From UBA6770 sp965660875 (lineage in GTDB: Bacteria > Bacteroidota > Bacteroidia > Flavobacteriales_G > Salibacteraceae): a stretch of 64,000 nucleotides of DNA. A program made the translations under genes and the position numbers. The stretch lies in NCBI GenBank assembly GCA_965660875.1, contig CBFIBQ010000005.1, forward strand, positions 1 to 64,000, read 5' to 3'. The notes beneath the pieces are model-generated. The model was not told the DNA's origin. It saw only the letters and a program-made list of their open reading frames with translations, and searched no databases. This document shows, piece after piece, positions 36,328 to 43,911 of the stretch (the first letter of the stretch is position 1; the number at the start of each line of letters is the position of its first letter).

Positions 36328-37939
36328 GCTTTTTACTTTCATGTGTTTTCGCGGTGGTAGCGCCGAGTTAACTAAATCACAAGATAGTACCTACAATGCT
36401 TTTCTTAATAAAATAGATTTAAAGAAAAGCAAAAGAGAAATAGAAGAAGTAGAGCAAACGTATTTTGAGCTTATCGACTTTTGTAGCTCAGTAGGTTGGA
36501 GTTGGGGATATTATAATTCCTCCATTTCACTGGCCGAATACTACCGTTATTCTGCAGATTTCGAGAAAGGGCTTCAGCTTTTAAGGTCACTACATGGAGT
36601 GGATAGTTTTCCCGGTTTACAAGTGCGACTTTTAGGTCGTTTGGCTGCGATTCACAATGAAAATTATGTGCTTGATGTAGAGGATAAAATTGACTCGGTT
36701 AGTTTTTATATAGACACTGCTTATCGCATTGCAATGCGGTTTCAAATGCTCGATCAAATTCCGACTCTTTTACGAGAAAGAGGAGGGCTATTAATTGAAT
36801 CGAATCAAGCATTTGAAGGAGAAGCTTTGCTTTTGCAAGCTGCTGATTCTTTTAAATTAAGAGGGGATAGTCAAAACTATGCAGGCTCCTTGGTCCGTGC
36901 GCTGCAAAGTATGCTAGATAGAGGCGATTTACAATCGGTTGATTCAGTATCTCGCTACACCTGGGAATATTCAAAGGATAAAGATTGGGTGGGCCTTAAG
37001 TTCTCCTTGGCAGAAATTAGATCTAAGGTTCTAAAAAAGGCTGGGGACTCTTTAGGTTATTATAAATGGCAATCAAGAGCACTGTTGCTCTTTATGCAAC
37101 GACAAAACGAAACAAAATACAAGAATACAGAGGAGTATCGAATTTTACATGAGCGCAATGAGTATAGGTCTTCCGTCGAAAATGCGGAATTATTAGCGCG
37201 AGAGAAAGCGCTAGCCTTAAAAGAGGAAGAAGGAAGAAAGCAGCAGTTGGCTGTTTTTTTGATTTTATCCTTAATTAGTGCAATTCTAATTGGTGCTCTT
37301 TACATAAAGGAGCGCAGAGTAAAAAAACAAATGCGCAGAGTGAATGAGCAACTAAAAAAAGCGTTAAGTGCATATGAGCTTGTATTGGTGGAGAGTAATC
37401 ATCGCATAAAGAATAATCTGCAAATGATCATTTCACTGCTCCGTTTTTCTATGGAGGATAAAGATGATTCCGTTCAATCGGAGTTAGAGTCAGTCTCTAA
37501 CAAGATACATACAATAAGCTCCCTTCACCAACTCTTAACGATGAAAGATCATAAAGAAAAGGCCGATTTAAAGAAATATTGTCTAGAGATTATAAATCAT
37601 TATCAAAATATGGGGCTATTGTTTAAAGAACCTTCGGTGGTAATAGACGATGCTCAAATGAATAATGAACGATTGGTTTACTTTGGCTTAATTTTAAACG
37701 AACTACTTACCAATACCGTGAAGTACGGTGCAAAAGCAAAAAAAAACATAGAGGTTTGTTTAAAACGCGATGGGGATTATTTCAGTTTCTCTTACCAAGA
37801 CTTTTCAATCTACTCAGCAGAAGCGAAAAAAGGAAAGGGTACCGAATTGATTCAGCAATTGTTACGGAAAATTAATGCGAATAATGTTATTTTTAATCCG
37901 GAAATTGGAAAATATACTTTTGATTTTAAGTTGCGGTAA
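36311..37939 (+). CDS. Membrane sensor histidine kinase (HisKA_2 type)
   Basis: The protein has an N-terminal hydrophobic signal segment, an extracytoplasmic alpha-helical (TPR-like) sensor region of about 290 residues, and a charged helix. A membrane span follows (VFLILSLISAILIGALYI), then the kinase core. The phospho-acceptor lies in ESNHRIKNNLQMIISLL (His364 from this start), a HisKA_2-type motif. An ATPase N-box NELLTNTVKYG follows, while the G-box near KGKGTELI is short. The frame is open from a TTG at 36263 (558 residues). I prefer the ATG at 36311 because the earlier start would put the whole kbl terminator hairpin in the coding region. It is followed after 36 bases by a LytTR response regulator, its likely partner. 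Confidence 0.85.
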   Translation: MLWLFLLFTFMCFRGGSAELTKSQDSTYNAFLNKIDLKKSKREIEEVEQTYFELIDFCSSVGWSWGYYNSSISLAEYYRYSADFEKGLQLLRSLHGVDSFPGLQVRLLGRLAAIHNENYVLDVEDKIDSVSFYIDTAYRIAMRFQMLDQIPTLLRERGGLLIESNQAFEGEALLLQAADSFKLRGDSQNYAGSLVRALQSMLDRGDLQSVDSVSRYTWEYSKDKDWVGLKFSLAEIRSKVLKKAGDSLGYYKWQSRALLLFMQRQNETKYKNTEEYRILHERNEYRSSVENAELLAREKALALKEEEGRKQQLAVFLILSLISAILIGALYIKERRVKKQMRRVNEQLKKALSAYELVLVESNHRIKNNLQMIISLLRFSMEDKDDSVQSELESVSNKIHTISSLHQLLTMKDHKEKADLKKYCLEIINHYQNMGLLFKEPSVVIDDAQMNNERLVYFGLILNELLTNTVKYGAKAKKNIEVCLKRDGDYFSFSYQDFSIYSAEAKKGKGTELIQQLLRKINANNVIFNPEIGKYTFDFKLR

Positions 37940-37975
37940 TGCGGGCTATTTTAATGAATTAATATTGGGGTAAGT

Positions 37976-38626
37976 TTGAGAGTTGTTATCATTGAAGACG
38001 AGTTTTTTGCAGCAAATCACATTAAGTCAATTGTCGAGAGGTTTGGTGTTCAGGTGGTTAGTATTTATGAGAGCGGAGAGGCGTTTTTAGAAGAGACCGA
38101 TTGGGACTTTGATGCTGCTTTTTTGGATATTTTTTTGGCGGGTGATTTGAAAGGGATTGATTGCGCTAAAGAAATTAAAAAGCGTTTAAAGAGTTTCGCT
38201 TTTATCACGGCTAATAAAGATGCAGAAGCATTGAAAATTGCGGCAGATTTAAACCCAAAAGCATATATAGTTAAACCATTCAGAGACATTGATGTAGAAG
38301 CGGCAACTCAGCTATTATTAAGCAGTCAGGAAAAGAAAATTAGTTTGCAAGGAAGCTTTGGCTCTAAAGAGGTTAACCCCAATGATATTTGGTGCATTAA
38401 AACGGATAAAAATTACTTAAATATACACACCAGCGATGCCATTTACCACCAAAGAAATTCCTTGAAAGAGTTTATTGAATTGTTGCCTGATTATTTTATT
38501 CAAATCAATCGGTTTTGTGTAATAAATAGTAGGTTAATAGATGAGAAAACAACATCTCAAGTGAAAATTGGTAAGGAGTTTTTTGCTGTATCTCGAAATT
38601 TTAAAGATCAGATAAAGGCCTTGTAA
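37976..38626 (+). CDS. LytTR-family response regulator
   Basis: The 216-residue protein has a receiver domain (1-115) with acidic residues in IIEDE, phospho-acceptor D51 in AFLDIFL and K100 in YIVKPF. A LytTR DNA-binding domain follows (about 120-216: IWCIKTDKNYLNIHT, then FIQINRFCVINSRLID). The only fitting start is TTG at 37976, because an in-frame stop lies just upstream (37955) with no ATG between. It follows the HisKA_2 kinase, a usual pairing in Bacteroidota. It directly precedes the five-gene collar family, and a direct repeat near that family's promoter is a possible binding site. Confidence 0.92.
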   Translation: MRVVIIEDEFFAANHIKSIVERFGVQVVSIYESGEAFLEETDWDFDAAFLDIFLAGDLKGIDCAKEIKKRLKSFAFITANKDAEALKIAADLNPKAYIVKPFRDIDVEAATQLLLSSQEKKISLQGSFGSKEVNPNDIWCIKTDKNYLNIHTSDAIYHQRNSLKEFIELLPDYFIQINRFCVINSRLIDEKTTSQVKIGKEFFAVSRNFKDQIKAL

Positions 38627-38628
38627 CT

Positions 38629-38688
38629 GATTTTCTGGGTTTTATTCAAGTATTTGTGGTGTTCGTCCCACGATTTTTGGGTTTTATT
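38629..38688 (+). promoter_or_regulatory. Two direct repeats upstream of the collar-gene family
   Basis: GATTTTCTGGGTTTTATT (38629-38646) recurs as GATTTTTGGGTTTTATT (38672-38688), 43 bases later and so about four helical turns apart. The second copy overlaps the likely -33 element of the first collar gene. LytTR regulators bind spaced direct repeats, and a LytTR gene ends at 38626. The regulatory role is inference. A similar string at 2527-2538 shows that such T-rich text can also occur by chance. Confidence 0.45.
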
Positions 38689-38707
38689 TTACCATTACCG
38701 ATATTTG
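38674..38707 (+). promoter_or_regulatory. Probable promoter of the collar-gene cluster
   Basis: TTTTTG at 38674-38679 is followed after 20 bases by GATATTTG at 38700-38707, one mismatch from TAnnTTTG. The ATG of the first collar gene is at 38727. Confidence 0.45.
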
Positions 38708-38726
38708 AGATATTAACAATATTTTT

Positions 38727-39668
38727 ATGTTTACCACGAAAGTTACCGCGTTATTTATTGGAATTCTATTCTTAAGTGTTCTTACTCATGCTCAAGTTGG
38801 CGTTGGAACCACCTCTCCTGATAACAATGCGGTTTTAGATGTTAATTCATCAAGCAAAGGGATTTTGATACCTAGAATGACCACTATACAAAGAGAAACC
38901 TTAACTACCAACAACCCAGCTCAGGGAATGATGGTTTACGATATCGATTTAGACGTGATGTTTGTGTATTACGGAGGGCAATGGTACGCTATGAACGCCT
39001 GGAAAACGGAGTACAGAACTGACCAGAATAACCAAGCCGCGACAATGACAACTATGACTGCCACAGGGGTTAATCACGGAAATGTGGGTATTGGAACTGC
39101 GACACCGACAGAAAAACTTGAAATATCTGGAAAAGTTAAAGCGACAGAGTTTTCTGGTTACGGAATGGCTCCTGTTGGGGCAATTGTGCATTGGAGTGGG
39201 TCTACAGCTCCAGCGGGATGGGCAATTTGTGACGGTAGAACGGTTAATGGTTATACAACACCGGATTTGAGAGGTCGCTTTGTTGTGGGATATAATCCAG
39301 GTAAAACGGATTATAACGAACCAGGAAATTTAAGTGAGAAAAGCACAACAAACGGTAAAACTGGAGGGTTGGATCAGGTGGCCATTAGTTTAAGTGAAAT
39401 GCCAAGTCATAACCATTCTGGTAGTGCAGGTGGAGCAGGGGGACATAGACACACTTATGATGGTTATACAAAGCGAACACAAAACATCTGTGATGATCAA
39501 AATGACAATATTTCAGCTCCTGACGTTTGGAATTGGAGTGACACTAGGACTACTATTGGCGTAAATAATCACACTCATAGCGTTTCAATAGGTTCCACTG
39601 GCGGTGGGGGTGCTCATGAGAATAGACCAAAATTTTATTCTCTTGCTTATATAATGAGGGTATATTAG
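38727..39668 (+). CDS. Secreted tail-collar-like protein, paralogue 1
   Basis: The 313-residue protein has a signal peptide (1-22, ending LTHAQ). A short N-terminal module begins VGVGTTSPDNNAVLDVNSSS and continues to KGILIPRMTT, a module found in many Bacteroidota fibre-like surface proteins. A NVGIGTATPTEKLEI repeat comes next. From about residue 148 there is a phage tail-collar domain (GAIVHWSGSTAPAGWAICDG, then TTPDLRGRFVVGY). Three His-x-His motifs follow (HNH, HRH, HTH), and the protein ends ENRPKFYSLAYIMRVY. In phage fibres such His pairs bind metal along a trimer axis. A surface fibre or adhesin is inferred. First of five paralogues and followed by the second after 7 bases. Confidence 0.85.
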   Translation: MFTTKVTALFIGILFLSVLTHAQVGVGTTSPDNNAVLDVNSSSKGILIPRMTTIQRETLTTNNPAQGMMVYDIDLDVMFVYYGGQWYAMNAWKTEYRTDQNNQAATMTTMTATGVNHGNVGIGTATPTEKLEISGKVKATEFSGYGMAPVGAIVHWSGSTAPAGWAICDGRTVNGYTTPDLRGRFVVGYNPGKTDYNEPGNLSEKSTTNGKTGGLDQVAISLSEMPSHNHSGSAGGAGGHRHTYDGYTKRTQNICDDQNDNISAPDVWNWSDTRTTIGVNNHTHSVSIGSTGGGGAHENRPKFYSLAYIMRVY

Positions 39669-39675
39669 TAAATCA

Positions 39676-40626
39676 ATGAACATGAAAATAATAGCATTCA
39701 TAGTTCTTTCATTCATTTTTTTGGATTCGGCCAATGGTCAAGTCGGGATTAATACAGTAGCTCCAGATGCGAATTCGATTTTAGATATAGAATCTACCGA
39801 TAAAGGTTTTTTACCGCCTCGTTTGACTACAACTCAGCGACTTGCTCTTTCCGCAGGTGGTTTTTCTCAAGGCATGTTAGTTTATGATACGGATTTAGAT
39901 GTTTTGTTCGTAGGATACGGAAATGGACAAAATAGTACTAAATGGTATGCTGTAAATGCATGGAAAACTAAGTTTAGAAATTCAAACAATAGTGGTGCTG
40001 CTACTATGACAACAATGACAGATGTTACTGTTAATCCTGGAAACGTTGGTATTGGAACAGACACACCTTCAGAAAAACTAGAAGTTGTTGGAGGTGTAAA
40101 GGCAGTTGAGTTCAAAGGTAACGGTGTTTTTCCTAAAGGTTCGATCATAATGTGGAGTGGCAAAACAGCTCCTAATGGTTGGGCGTTATGTAATGGAGGT
40201 ACCGTCAATGGATTTAAAACACCAGATTTAAGAGATCGATTCATTGTAAGTTATAATGCTGTCGATTCTCGCTACTCTCAGCCTGGGAATTTAAGCTCCC
40301 AAGGAACAACTGCTGGAAACACTGGTGGTTTGGAGAAAGTTACATTATCAACGAGTCAGCTTCCAATACATAATCATACTGGTAGTAGTGGAGGAGCCGG
40401 TGGACACAGTCATACTTTTAGTGGTTATGCAAAACAGACTGGAAATATATGCGATGATGATAACGAAATTTCTTGTCCACATATTTTTGATTGGGCAACT
40501 GGAAATCTCACGAGTTATGTTTATGATCACACGCATACTATTACAATTAATGGTACTGGTGGAGGATCCTCTCACGAAAATCGGCCAGCATACTATACGC
40601 TTGCCTACATAATGAGGGTATATTAA
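39676..40626 (+). CDS. Secreted tail-collar-like protein, paralogue 2
   Basis: The 316-residue protein has the same architecture as its upstream neighbour. It has a signal peptide (ending DSANGQ), the VGINTVAPDANSILDIES module, a NVGIGTDTPSEKLEV repeat, then a collar domain (GSIIMWSGKTAPNGWALC, then TPDLRDRFIVSY). The His-x-His motifs are HNH, HSH and HTH. The C-terminus is ENRPAYYTLAYIMRVY. It differs from paralogue 1 mainly in the N-terminal half and between the second and third His pairs. The gap of 7 bases indicates co-transcription with paralogue 1. M3 is an alternative start. Confidence 0.84.
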   Translation: MNMKIIAFIVLSFIFLDSANGQVGINTVAPDANSILDIESTDKGFLPPRLTTTQRLALSAGGFSQGMLVYDTDLDVLFVGYGNGQNSTKWYAVNAWKTKFRNSNNSGAATMTTMTDVTVNPGNVGIGTDTPSEKLEVVGGVKAVEFKGNGVFPKGSIIMWSGKTAPNGWALCNGGTVNGFKTPDLRDRFIVSYNAVDSRYSQPGNLSSQGTTAGNTGGLEKVTLSTSQLPIHNHTGSSGGAGGHSHTFSGYAKQTGNICDDDNEISCPHIFDWATGNLTSYVYDHTHTITINGTGGGSSHENRPAYYTLAYIMRVY

Positions 40627-40658
40627 CAAAGATTGAGTCATTGAATTTAGATTTTGCT

Positions 40659-41582
40659 ATGAGAAGGTTTATTTGTGGAATAATTATCGTTTTTCTGGTT
40701 CTAGAAACTGCAGCTCAAGTAGGTATCGGTACCATTAACCCTGATGAAAAGTCTGCCTTGGATTTGACATCAAATTCTAAGGGTTTACTAATCCCAAGAT
40801 TAACAACTATTCAGCGTGAAGCGTTGTCATCAGGGGGTTTTTCGGAGGGTATGTTGGTTTATGATAAAACCCTTAATATTCTTTTTGTTGGGTATGGAAA
40901 TGGCGCGAACAGTACAAAATGGTATGCTCTTAATGCATGGAAAACGGAATATAAAACCCAGAATGGTACTCCTGCAAATATGACAACCATGACGGCAACA
41001 GGAATTAATCATGGAAAAATTGGGATTGGAGCTGTCCCTTCAACTGATAAACTTGAAGTAGCAGGTAATGTTAAAGCGACAGAATTTATTGGTAACGGAG
41101 TTGCACCACTTGGTTCAATTGTTATGTGGAGTGGTACTGTTGCGCCTTCTGGTTGGGTGATATGCAATGGGCAAACACATAATGGTTTTACCACTCCTAA
41201 TTTAAGTAGTAAATTTATTGTGAGTAACCACCTTAATTCAGGAACCTTAAGCACTAAAGGATCGACAACAGCAAGTACAGGGGGTGCTGATGAAGTGACA
41301 CTCACTATAGCACAAATGCCTGGACATTCACATACTGCTTCATCAAGTCCTGCTGGGGCGCATAGTCATAATGTACCTGGATATACCAAACGTACAAATA
41401 ATACCACGGACAACGATAATACAAGGTCTTGTCCGGATATTGGTTGGTGGAGAACAAATAAGTCTACAAGTCCGGTTGCCAATCATACACATTCTATTTC
41501 AGTTGGTAATAGCGGAGGTAATCAACCACACGAAAACCGTCCGCCTTATTATGTCTTGGCTTATATTATGAGAGTAAATTAA
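40659..41582 (+). CDS. Secreted tail-collar-like protein, paralogue 3
   Basis: The protein has about 307 residues from the ATG at 40659. The frame is also open from a TTG at 40641, but the ATG gives a clean signal peptide (MRRFICG... to ETAAQ). It has the VGIGTINPDEKSALDLTSNS module, a KIGIGAVPSTDKLEV repeat, and the collar domain (GSIVMWSGTVAPSGWVIC, then TTPNLSSKFIV). The His pairs are HSH, HSH and HTH, and the C-terminus is ENRPPYYVLAYIMRVN. The usual DLRGRF motif is NLSSKF here, so this copy is the most diverged in the collar core. It is 32 bases after paralogue 2. The C-terminal fossil at 41594-41698 follows its stop. Confidence 0.84.
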   Translation: MRRFICGIIIVFLVLETAAQVGIGTINPDEKSALDLTSNSKGLLIPRLTTIQREALSSGGFSEGMLVYDKTLNILFVGYGNGANSTKWYALNAWKTEYKTQNGTPANMTTMTATGINHGKIGIGAVPSTDKLEVAGNVKATEFIGNGVAPLGSIVMWSGTVAPSGWVICNGQTHNGFTTPNLSSKFIVSNHLNSGTLSTKGSTTASTGGADEVTLTIAQMPGHSHTASSSPAGAHSHNVPGYTKRTNNTTDNDNTRSCPDIGWWRTNKSTSPVANHTHSISVGNSGGNQPHENRPPYYVLAYIMRVN

Positions 41583-41658
41583 TAGTTAACTGAAGGTCTA
41601 AAAAAATACAAGGTCATACCGCTTCAACGGGAAAAGGCCATTGGATTGATAATCGCCC
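41573..41658 (+). repeat. Direct repeat, copy 1 of a tandem duplication
   Basis: This 86-base block recurs 1211 bases downstream (42784-42869) with two mismatches. The colinearity continues without indels through the fossil gene end, the following promoter and the start of the next collar gene (41789 against 43000), so the duplicated unit is about 1.2 kb. Confidence 0.9.
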
Positions 41659-41698
41659 AAGTTACTATTCACTTGCTTACACCATGAGAGTATATTAG
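41594..41698 (+). pseudogene. C-terminal fossil of a collar gene, copy 1
   Basis: An open stretch just after an in-frame stop encodes GHTASTGKGHWIDNRPSYY (from 41612) and then SLAYTMRVY with a stop at 41696-41698. This is the conserved C-terminus of the collar family, with nothing of the rest of the gene. It lies between paralogues 3 and 4 and has no start codon. Confidence 0.85.
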
Positions 41699-41764
41699 TT
41701 TGTAACAACTGGTTTTCTTCCATTAAATGCATGTTTTTTTGTCTGCATTTTTGATAGCTAAGAT

Positions 41765-41772
41765 TACTTTTG
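41765..41772 (+). promoter_or_regulatory. Probable -7 element of collar paralogue 4
   Basis: TACTTTTG matches TAnnTTTG and lies 16 bases before the ATG at 41789. The corresponding place in the duplicate (42976-42983) has TACATTTG, so the element is conserved through the duplication. Confidence 0.55.
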
Positions 41773-41788
41773 CTACACAAAGAATACT

Positions 41789-42793
41789 ATGAGAACTCTT
41801 TTTTTGATACTTACGTCACTTCTAATCAGTGTTACGATGTTAGCGCAAGTAGGAGTAGGAACCACTTCTCCTGATCAAAACACGGTTTTGGATGTAAACT
41901 CTGCAACTAAAGGAATGCTTATTCCGAGAATGAATACCACCGCCCGAGAAACACTACGTTCGAACAGTCCTGCGCAAGGGACTATGGTCTATGATACGGA
42001 CTTGAATGTGATGTTTGTATTTTATTCGGGAGAATGGTACGCCACTAATCCATGGAAATCGGAATTTAGAGACGATGGAAATAACAACAATGCAGATATG
42101 ACCACTATGACAGCGGCAGGTATAAAGCATGGAAATGTAGGAATTGGAACTGCGAGCCCAGCAGAAAAACTGGAGGTAAATGGAAAAGTGAAGGCTACTG
42201 AATTCATTGGAAATGGAACCACACCGTTGGGTGGTATAATAATGTGGAGTGGAACCACTGCGCCTGCGGGTTGGGCTTTGTGCAACGGCGCAACGGTTAA
42301 TGGTTATAAAACTCCAGATTTGCGGGGGCGTTTTATTGTTGGATATACTCCTGTACCGATAATAAACGATACTTATAATCAACCGGGTAACCTAAGTACT
42401 AAAGGAACGACAACAGGTTTATCTGGAGGGACTCCTAGAGTGTATTTAACCAAAAGTCAAATGCCTAGACACAACCATGGTTTGAGCAATCATGGAGGTC
42501 ACTCTCATGGATATAGAGACAGATATCTCATTGAATCAGGAAATATTAATTCGCTGCCTACAGGAACAGGCGCTGAATTGCATAATTCATCTAGTCAGAC
42601 AGGCAATGAAGGCCTTGATGGGGGTAATACTACGTTTTATTATGTTAATAGAACCACATCTAGCGGGGGTAGCCATGGTCATACGGTTTATCATACTGGT
42701 GGTTCTGGTTCTGCTAATACAGACGGTAGTGGAACTGCTGTTGAAAATCGACCTCCTTATTATTCATTAGCTTATATTATGCGAGTAAATTAA
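41789..42793 (+). CDS. Secreted tail-collar-like protein, paralogue 4
   Basis: At 334 residues this is the longest of the five. The first 145 or so residues are nearly the same as paralogue 5, including signal peptide (ending VTMLAQ), the VGVGTTSPDQNTVLDVNS module and GNVGIGTASPAEKLEVNG. The collar domain (GGIIMWSGTTAPAGWALC, then TPDLRGRFIVGY) is complete. The region between the His pairs is expanded and Gly/Ser/Asn-rich (SSGGSHGHTVYHTGGSGS), which explains the extra length. His-x-His motifs are HNH, HSH and HGH. The C-terminus is ENRPPYYSLAYIMRVN. It appears to have its own promoter. Confidence 0.85.
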   Translation: MRTLFLILTSLLISVTMLAQVGVGTTSPDQNTVLDVNSATKGMLIPRMNTTARETLRSNSPAQGTMVYDTDLNVMFVFYSGEWYATNPWKSEFRDDGNNNNADMTTMTAAGIKHGNVGIGTASPAEKLEVNGKVKATEFIGNGTTPLGGIIMWSGTTAPAGWALCNGATVNGYKTPDLRGRFIVGYTPVPIINDTYNQPGNLSTKGTTTGLSGGTPRVYLTKSQMPRHNHGLSNHGGHSHGYRDRYLIESGNINSLPTGTGAELHNSSSQTGNEGLDGGNTTFYYVNRTTSSGGSHGHTVYHTGGSGSANTDGSGTAVENRPPYYSLAYIMRVN

Positions 42794-42869
42794 TAGTTAA
42801 CTGAAGGTCTAAAAAAATACAAGGTCATACGGCTTCAATGGGAAAAGGCCATTGGATTGATAATCGCCC
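42784..42869 (+). repeat. Direct repeat, copy 2 of a tandem duplication
   Basis: This is the second copy of the 86-base block at 41573-41658, with 84 identical positions and an offset of exactly 1211 bases. Confidence 0.9.
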
Positions 42870-42909
42870 GAATTATTATTCCCTTGCCTATATCATGAGA
42901 GTTTTTTAG
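42805..42909 (+). pseudogene. C-terminal fossil of a collar gene, copy 2
   Basis: From 42823 it encodes GHTASMGKGHWIDNRPNYY and then SLAYIMRVF with a stop at 42907-42909. It has the same length and frame as the fossil at 41594-41698, and was copied with the 1211-base unit. Confidence 0.85.
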
Positions 42910-42975
42910 TTTGCGAACGACTGGTTTTCTTGCACCAAAGGCATATTTTTCTGTCTGCATTTTAATAGCTACCCG

Positions 42976-42983
42976 TACATTTG
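42976..42983 (+). promoter_or_regulatory. Probable -7 element of collar paralogue 5
   Basis: TACATTTG matches TAnnTTTG exactly, 16 bases before the ATG at 43000. Confidence 0.55.
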
Positions 42984-42999
42984 CTTTACAAATAAAGCT

Positions 43000-43911
43000 A
43001 TGAGAACATTATTTTTGATATTGACGCCACTTCTAATCAGTGTTCCGATGTTAGCACAAGTAGGAGTAGGAACTACATCTCCAGATAATAATACAGTACT
43101 AGATGTAAACTCTTCTACCAAGGGAATGCTTATTCCGAGAATGAATACCACCGCCCGAGAAACACTTCGTTCGAACAGTCCCGCGCAGGGGACTATGGTC
43201 TATGATACTGACTTGAATGTGATGTTTGTATTTTATTCAGGTGAATGGTACGCTACTAACCCATGGAAAACTGAATTTAGAGATGATGGTAACAACGATA
43301 CGGCGCACATGACCACCATGACGGCGGCAGGAATTAAGCACGGAAGAGTAGGCATTGGAGTTGCTTCTCCACAAGAAAAACTTGATGTTAATGGAAAGGT
43401 AAAAGCAACTGAGTTCATTGGAAATGGAGCTGTGCCCATTGGTACAATTGTTATGTGGAGTGGGAATACAGCACCAGCTGGATGGGCACTTTGCAATGGC
43501 CAAGTAATAAACGGAATAACCACTCCAGATTTAAGAAATCGATTTATAGCAGGTTACAACCCTCTTGACGCAAGGTATAATCAACCGGGTAATTTGAGTA
43601 CGGGGGATACGACAAAAGGCATGACCGGAGGAGTAGATTCCTACAGTTTGTCAGTGGCTCAACTTCCTGCTCACTCGCATACGGGCACAACCAACCCTGC
43701 TGGAGCACATTCTCACACCTATTGGTATAGAAACGCAGCAGTAGAAGGTGCTGGAGGAAGTGGCCAAGATTGGGCGTTTCAAAGATCTGAAAATACATCA
43801 ACTGCCCCAAATCATACGCATAGTTTTACAACTGCTAATACTGGTTCCGGTGCTTCAATTGAAAACCGTCCTAACTTTTATGTTTTGGCATATATAATTA
43901 GGGTGCAATAG
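43000..43911 (+). CDS. Secreted tail-collar-like protein, paralogue 5
   Basis: The 303-residue protein is nearly identical to paralogue 4 over the first 145 or so residues and differs after that. It has a signal peptide (ending VPMLAQ), the VGVGTTSPDNNTVLDVNS module, a RVGIGVASPQEKLDVNG repeat and a collar domain (GTIVMWSGNTAPAGWALC, then TPDLRNRFIAGY). The His pairs are HSH, HSH and HTH. The C-terminus is ENRPNFYVLAYIIRVQ. Conserved start with divergent distal half is the pattern of a duplicated surface protein with a variable tip. It ends exactly where the convergent START-domain gene ends, with no intergenic base. Confidence 0.85.
   Translation: MRTLFLILTPLLISVPMLAQVGVGTTSPDNNTVLDVNSSTKGMLIPRMNTTARETLRSNSPAQGTMVYDTDLNVMFVFYSGEWYATNPWKTEFRDDGNNDTAHMTTMTAAGIKHGRVGIGVASPQEKLDVNGKVKATEFIGNGAVPIGTIVMWSGNTAPAGWALCNGQVINGITTPDLRNRFIAGYNPLDARYNQPGNLSTGDTTKGMTGGVDSYSLSVAQLPAHSHTGTTNPAGAHSHTYWYRNAAVEGAGGSGQDWAFQRSENTSTAPNHTHSFTTANTGSGASIENRPNFYVLAYIIRVQ

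Noticed and set aside
38627..38672. Terminator after the LytTR gene (GTGG...CCAC)
   Set aside because: The stem is only four base pairs and the T-rich tail is part of a direct repeat, so the hairpin is too weak to claim.
40641..40658. TTG start for collar paralogue 3
   Set aside because: The ATG at 40659 gives a standard signal peptide with a basic start, and the extra six residues would precede it without purpose.
38727..43911. Prophage remnant because of phage tail-collar domains
   Set aside because: All five products have signal peptides and the Bacteroidota surface-protein N-terminal module. No capsid, portal, terminase, lysis or integrase gene is near.
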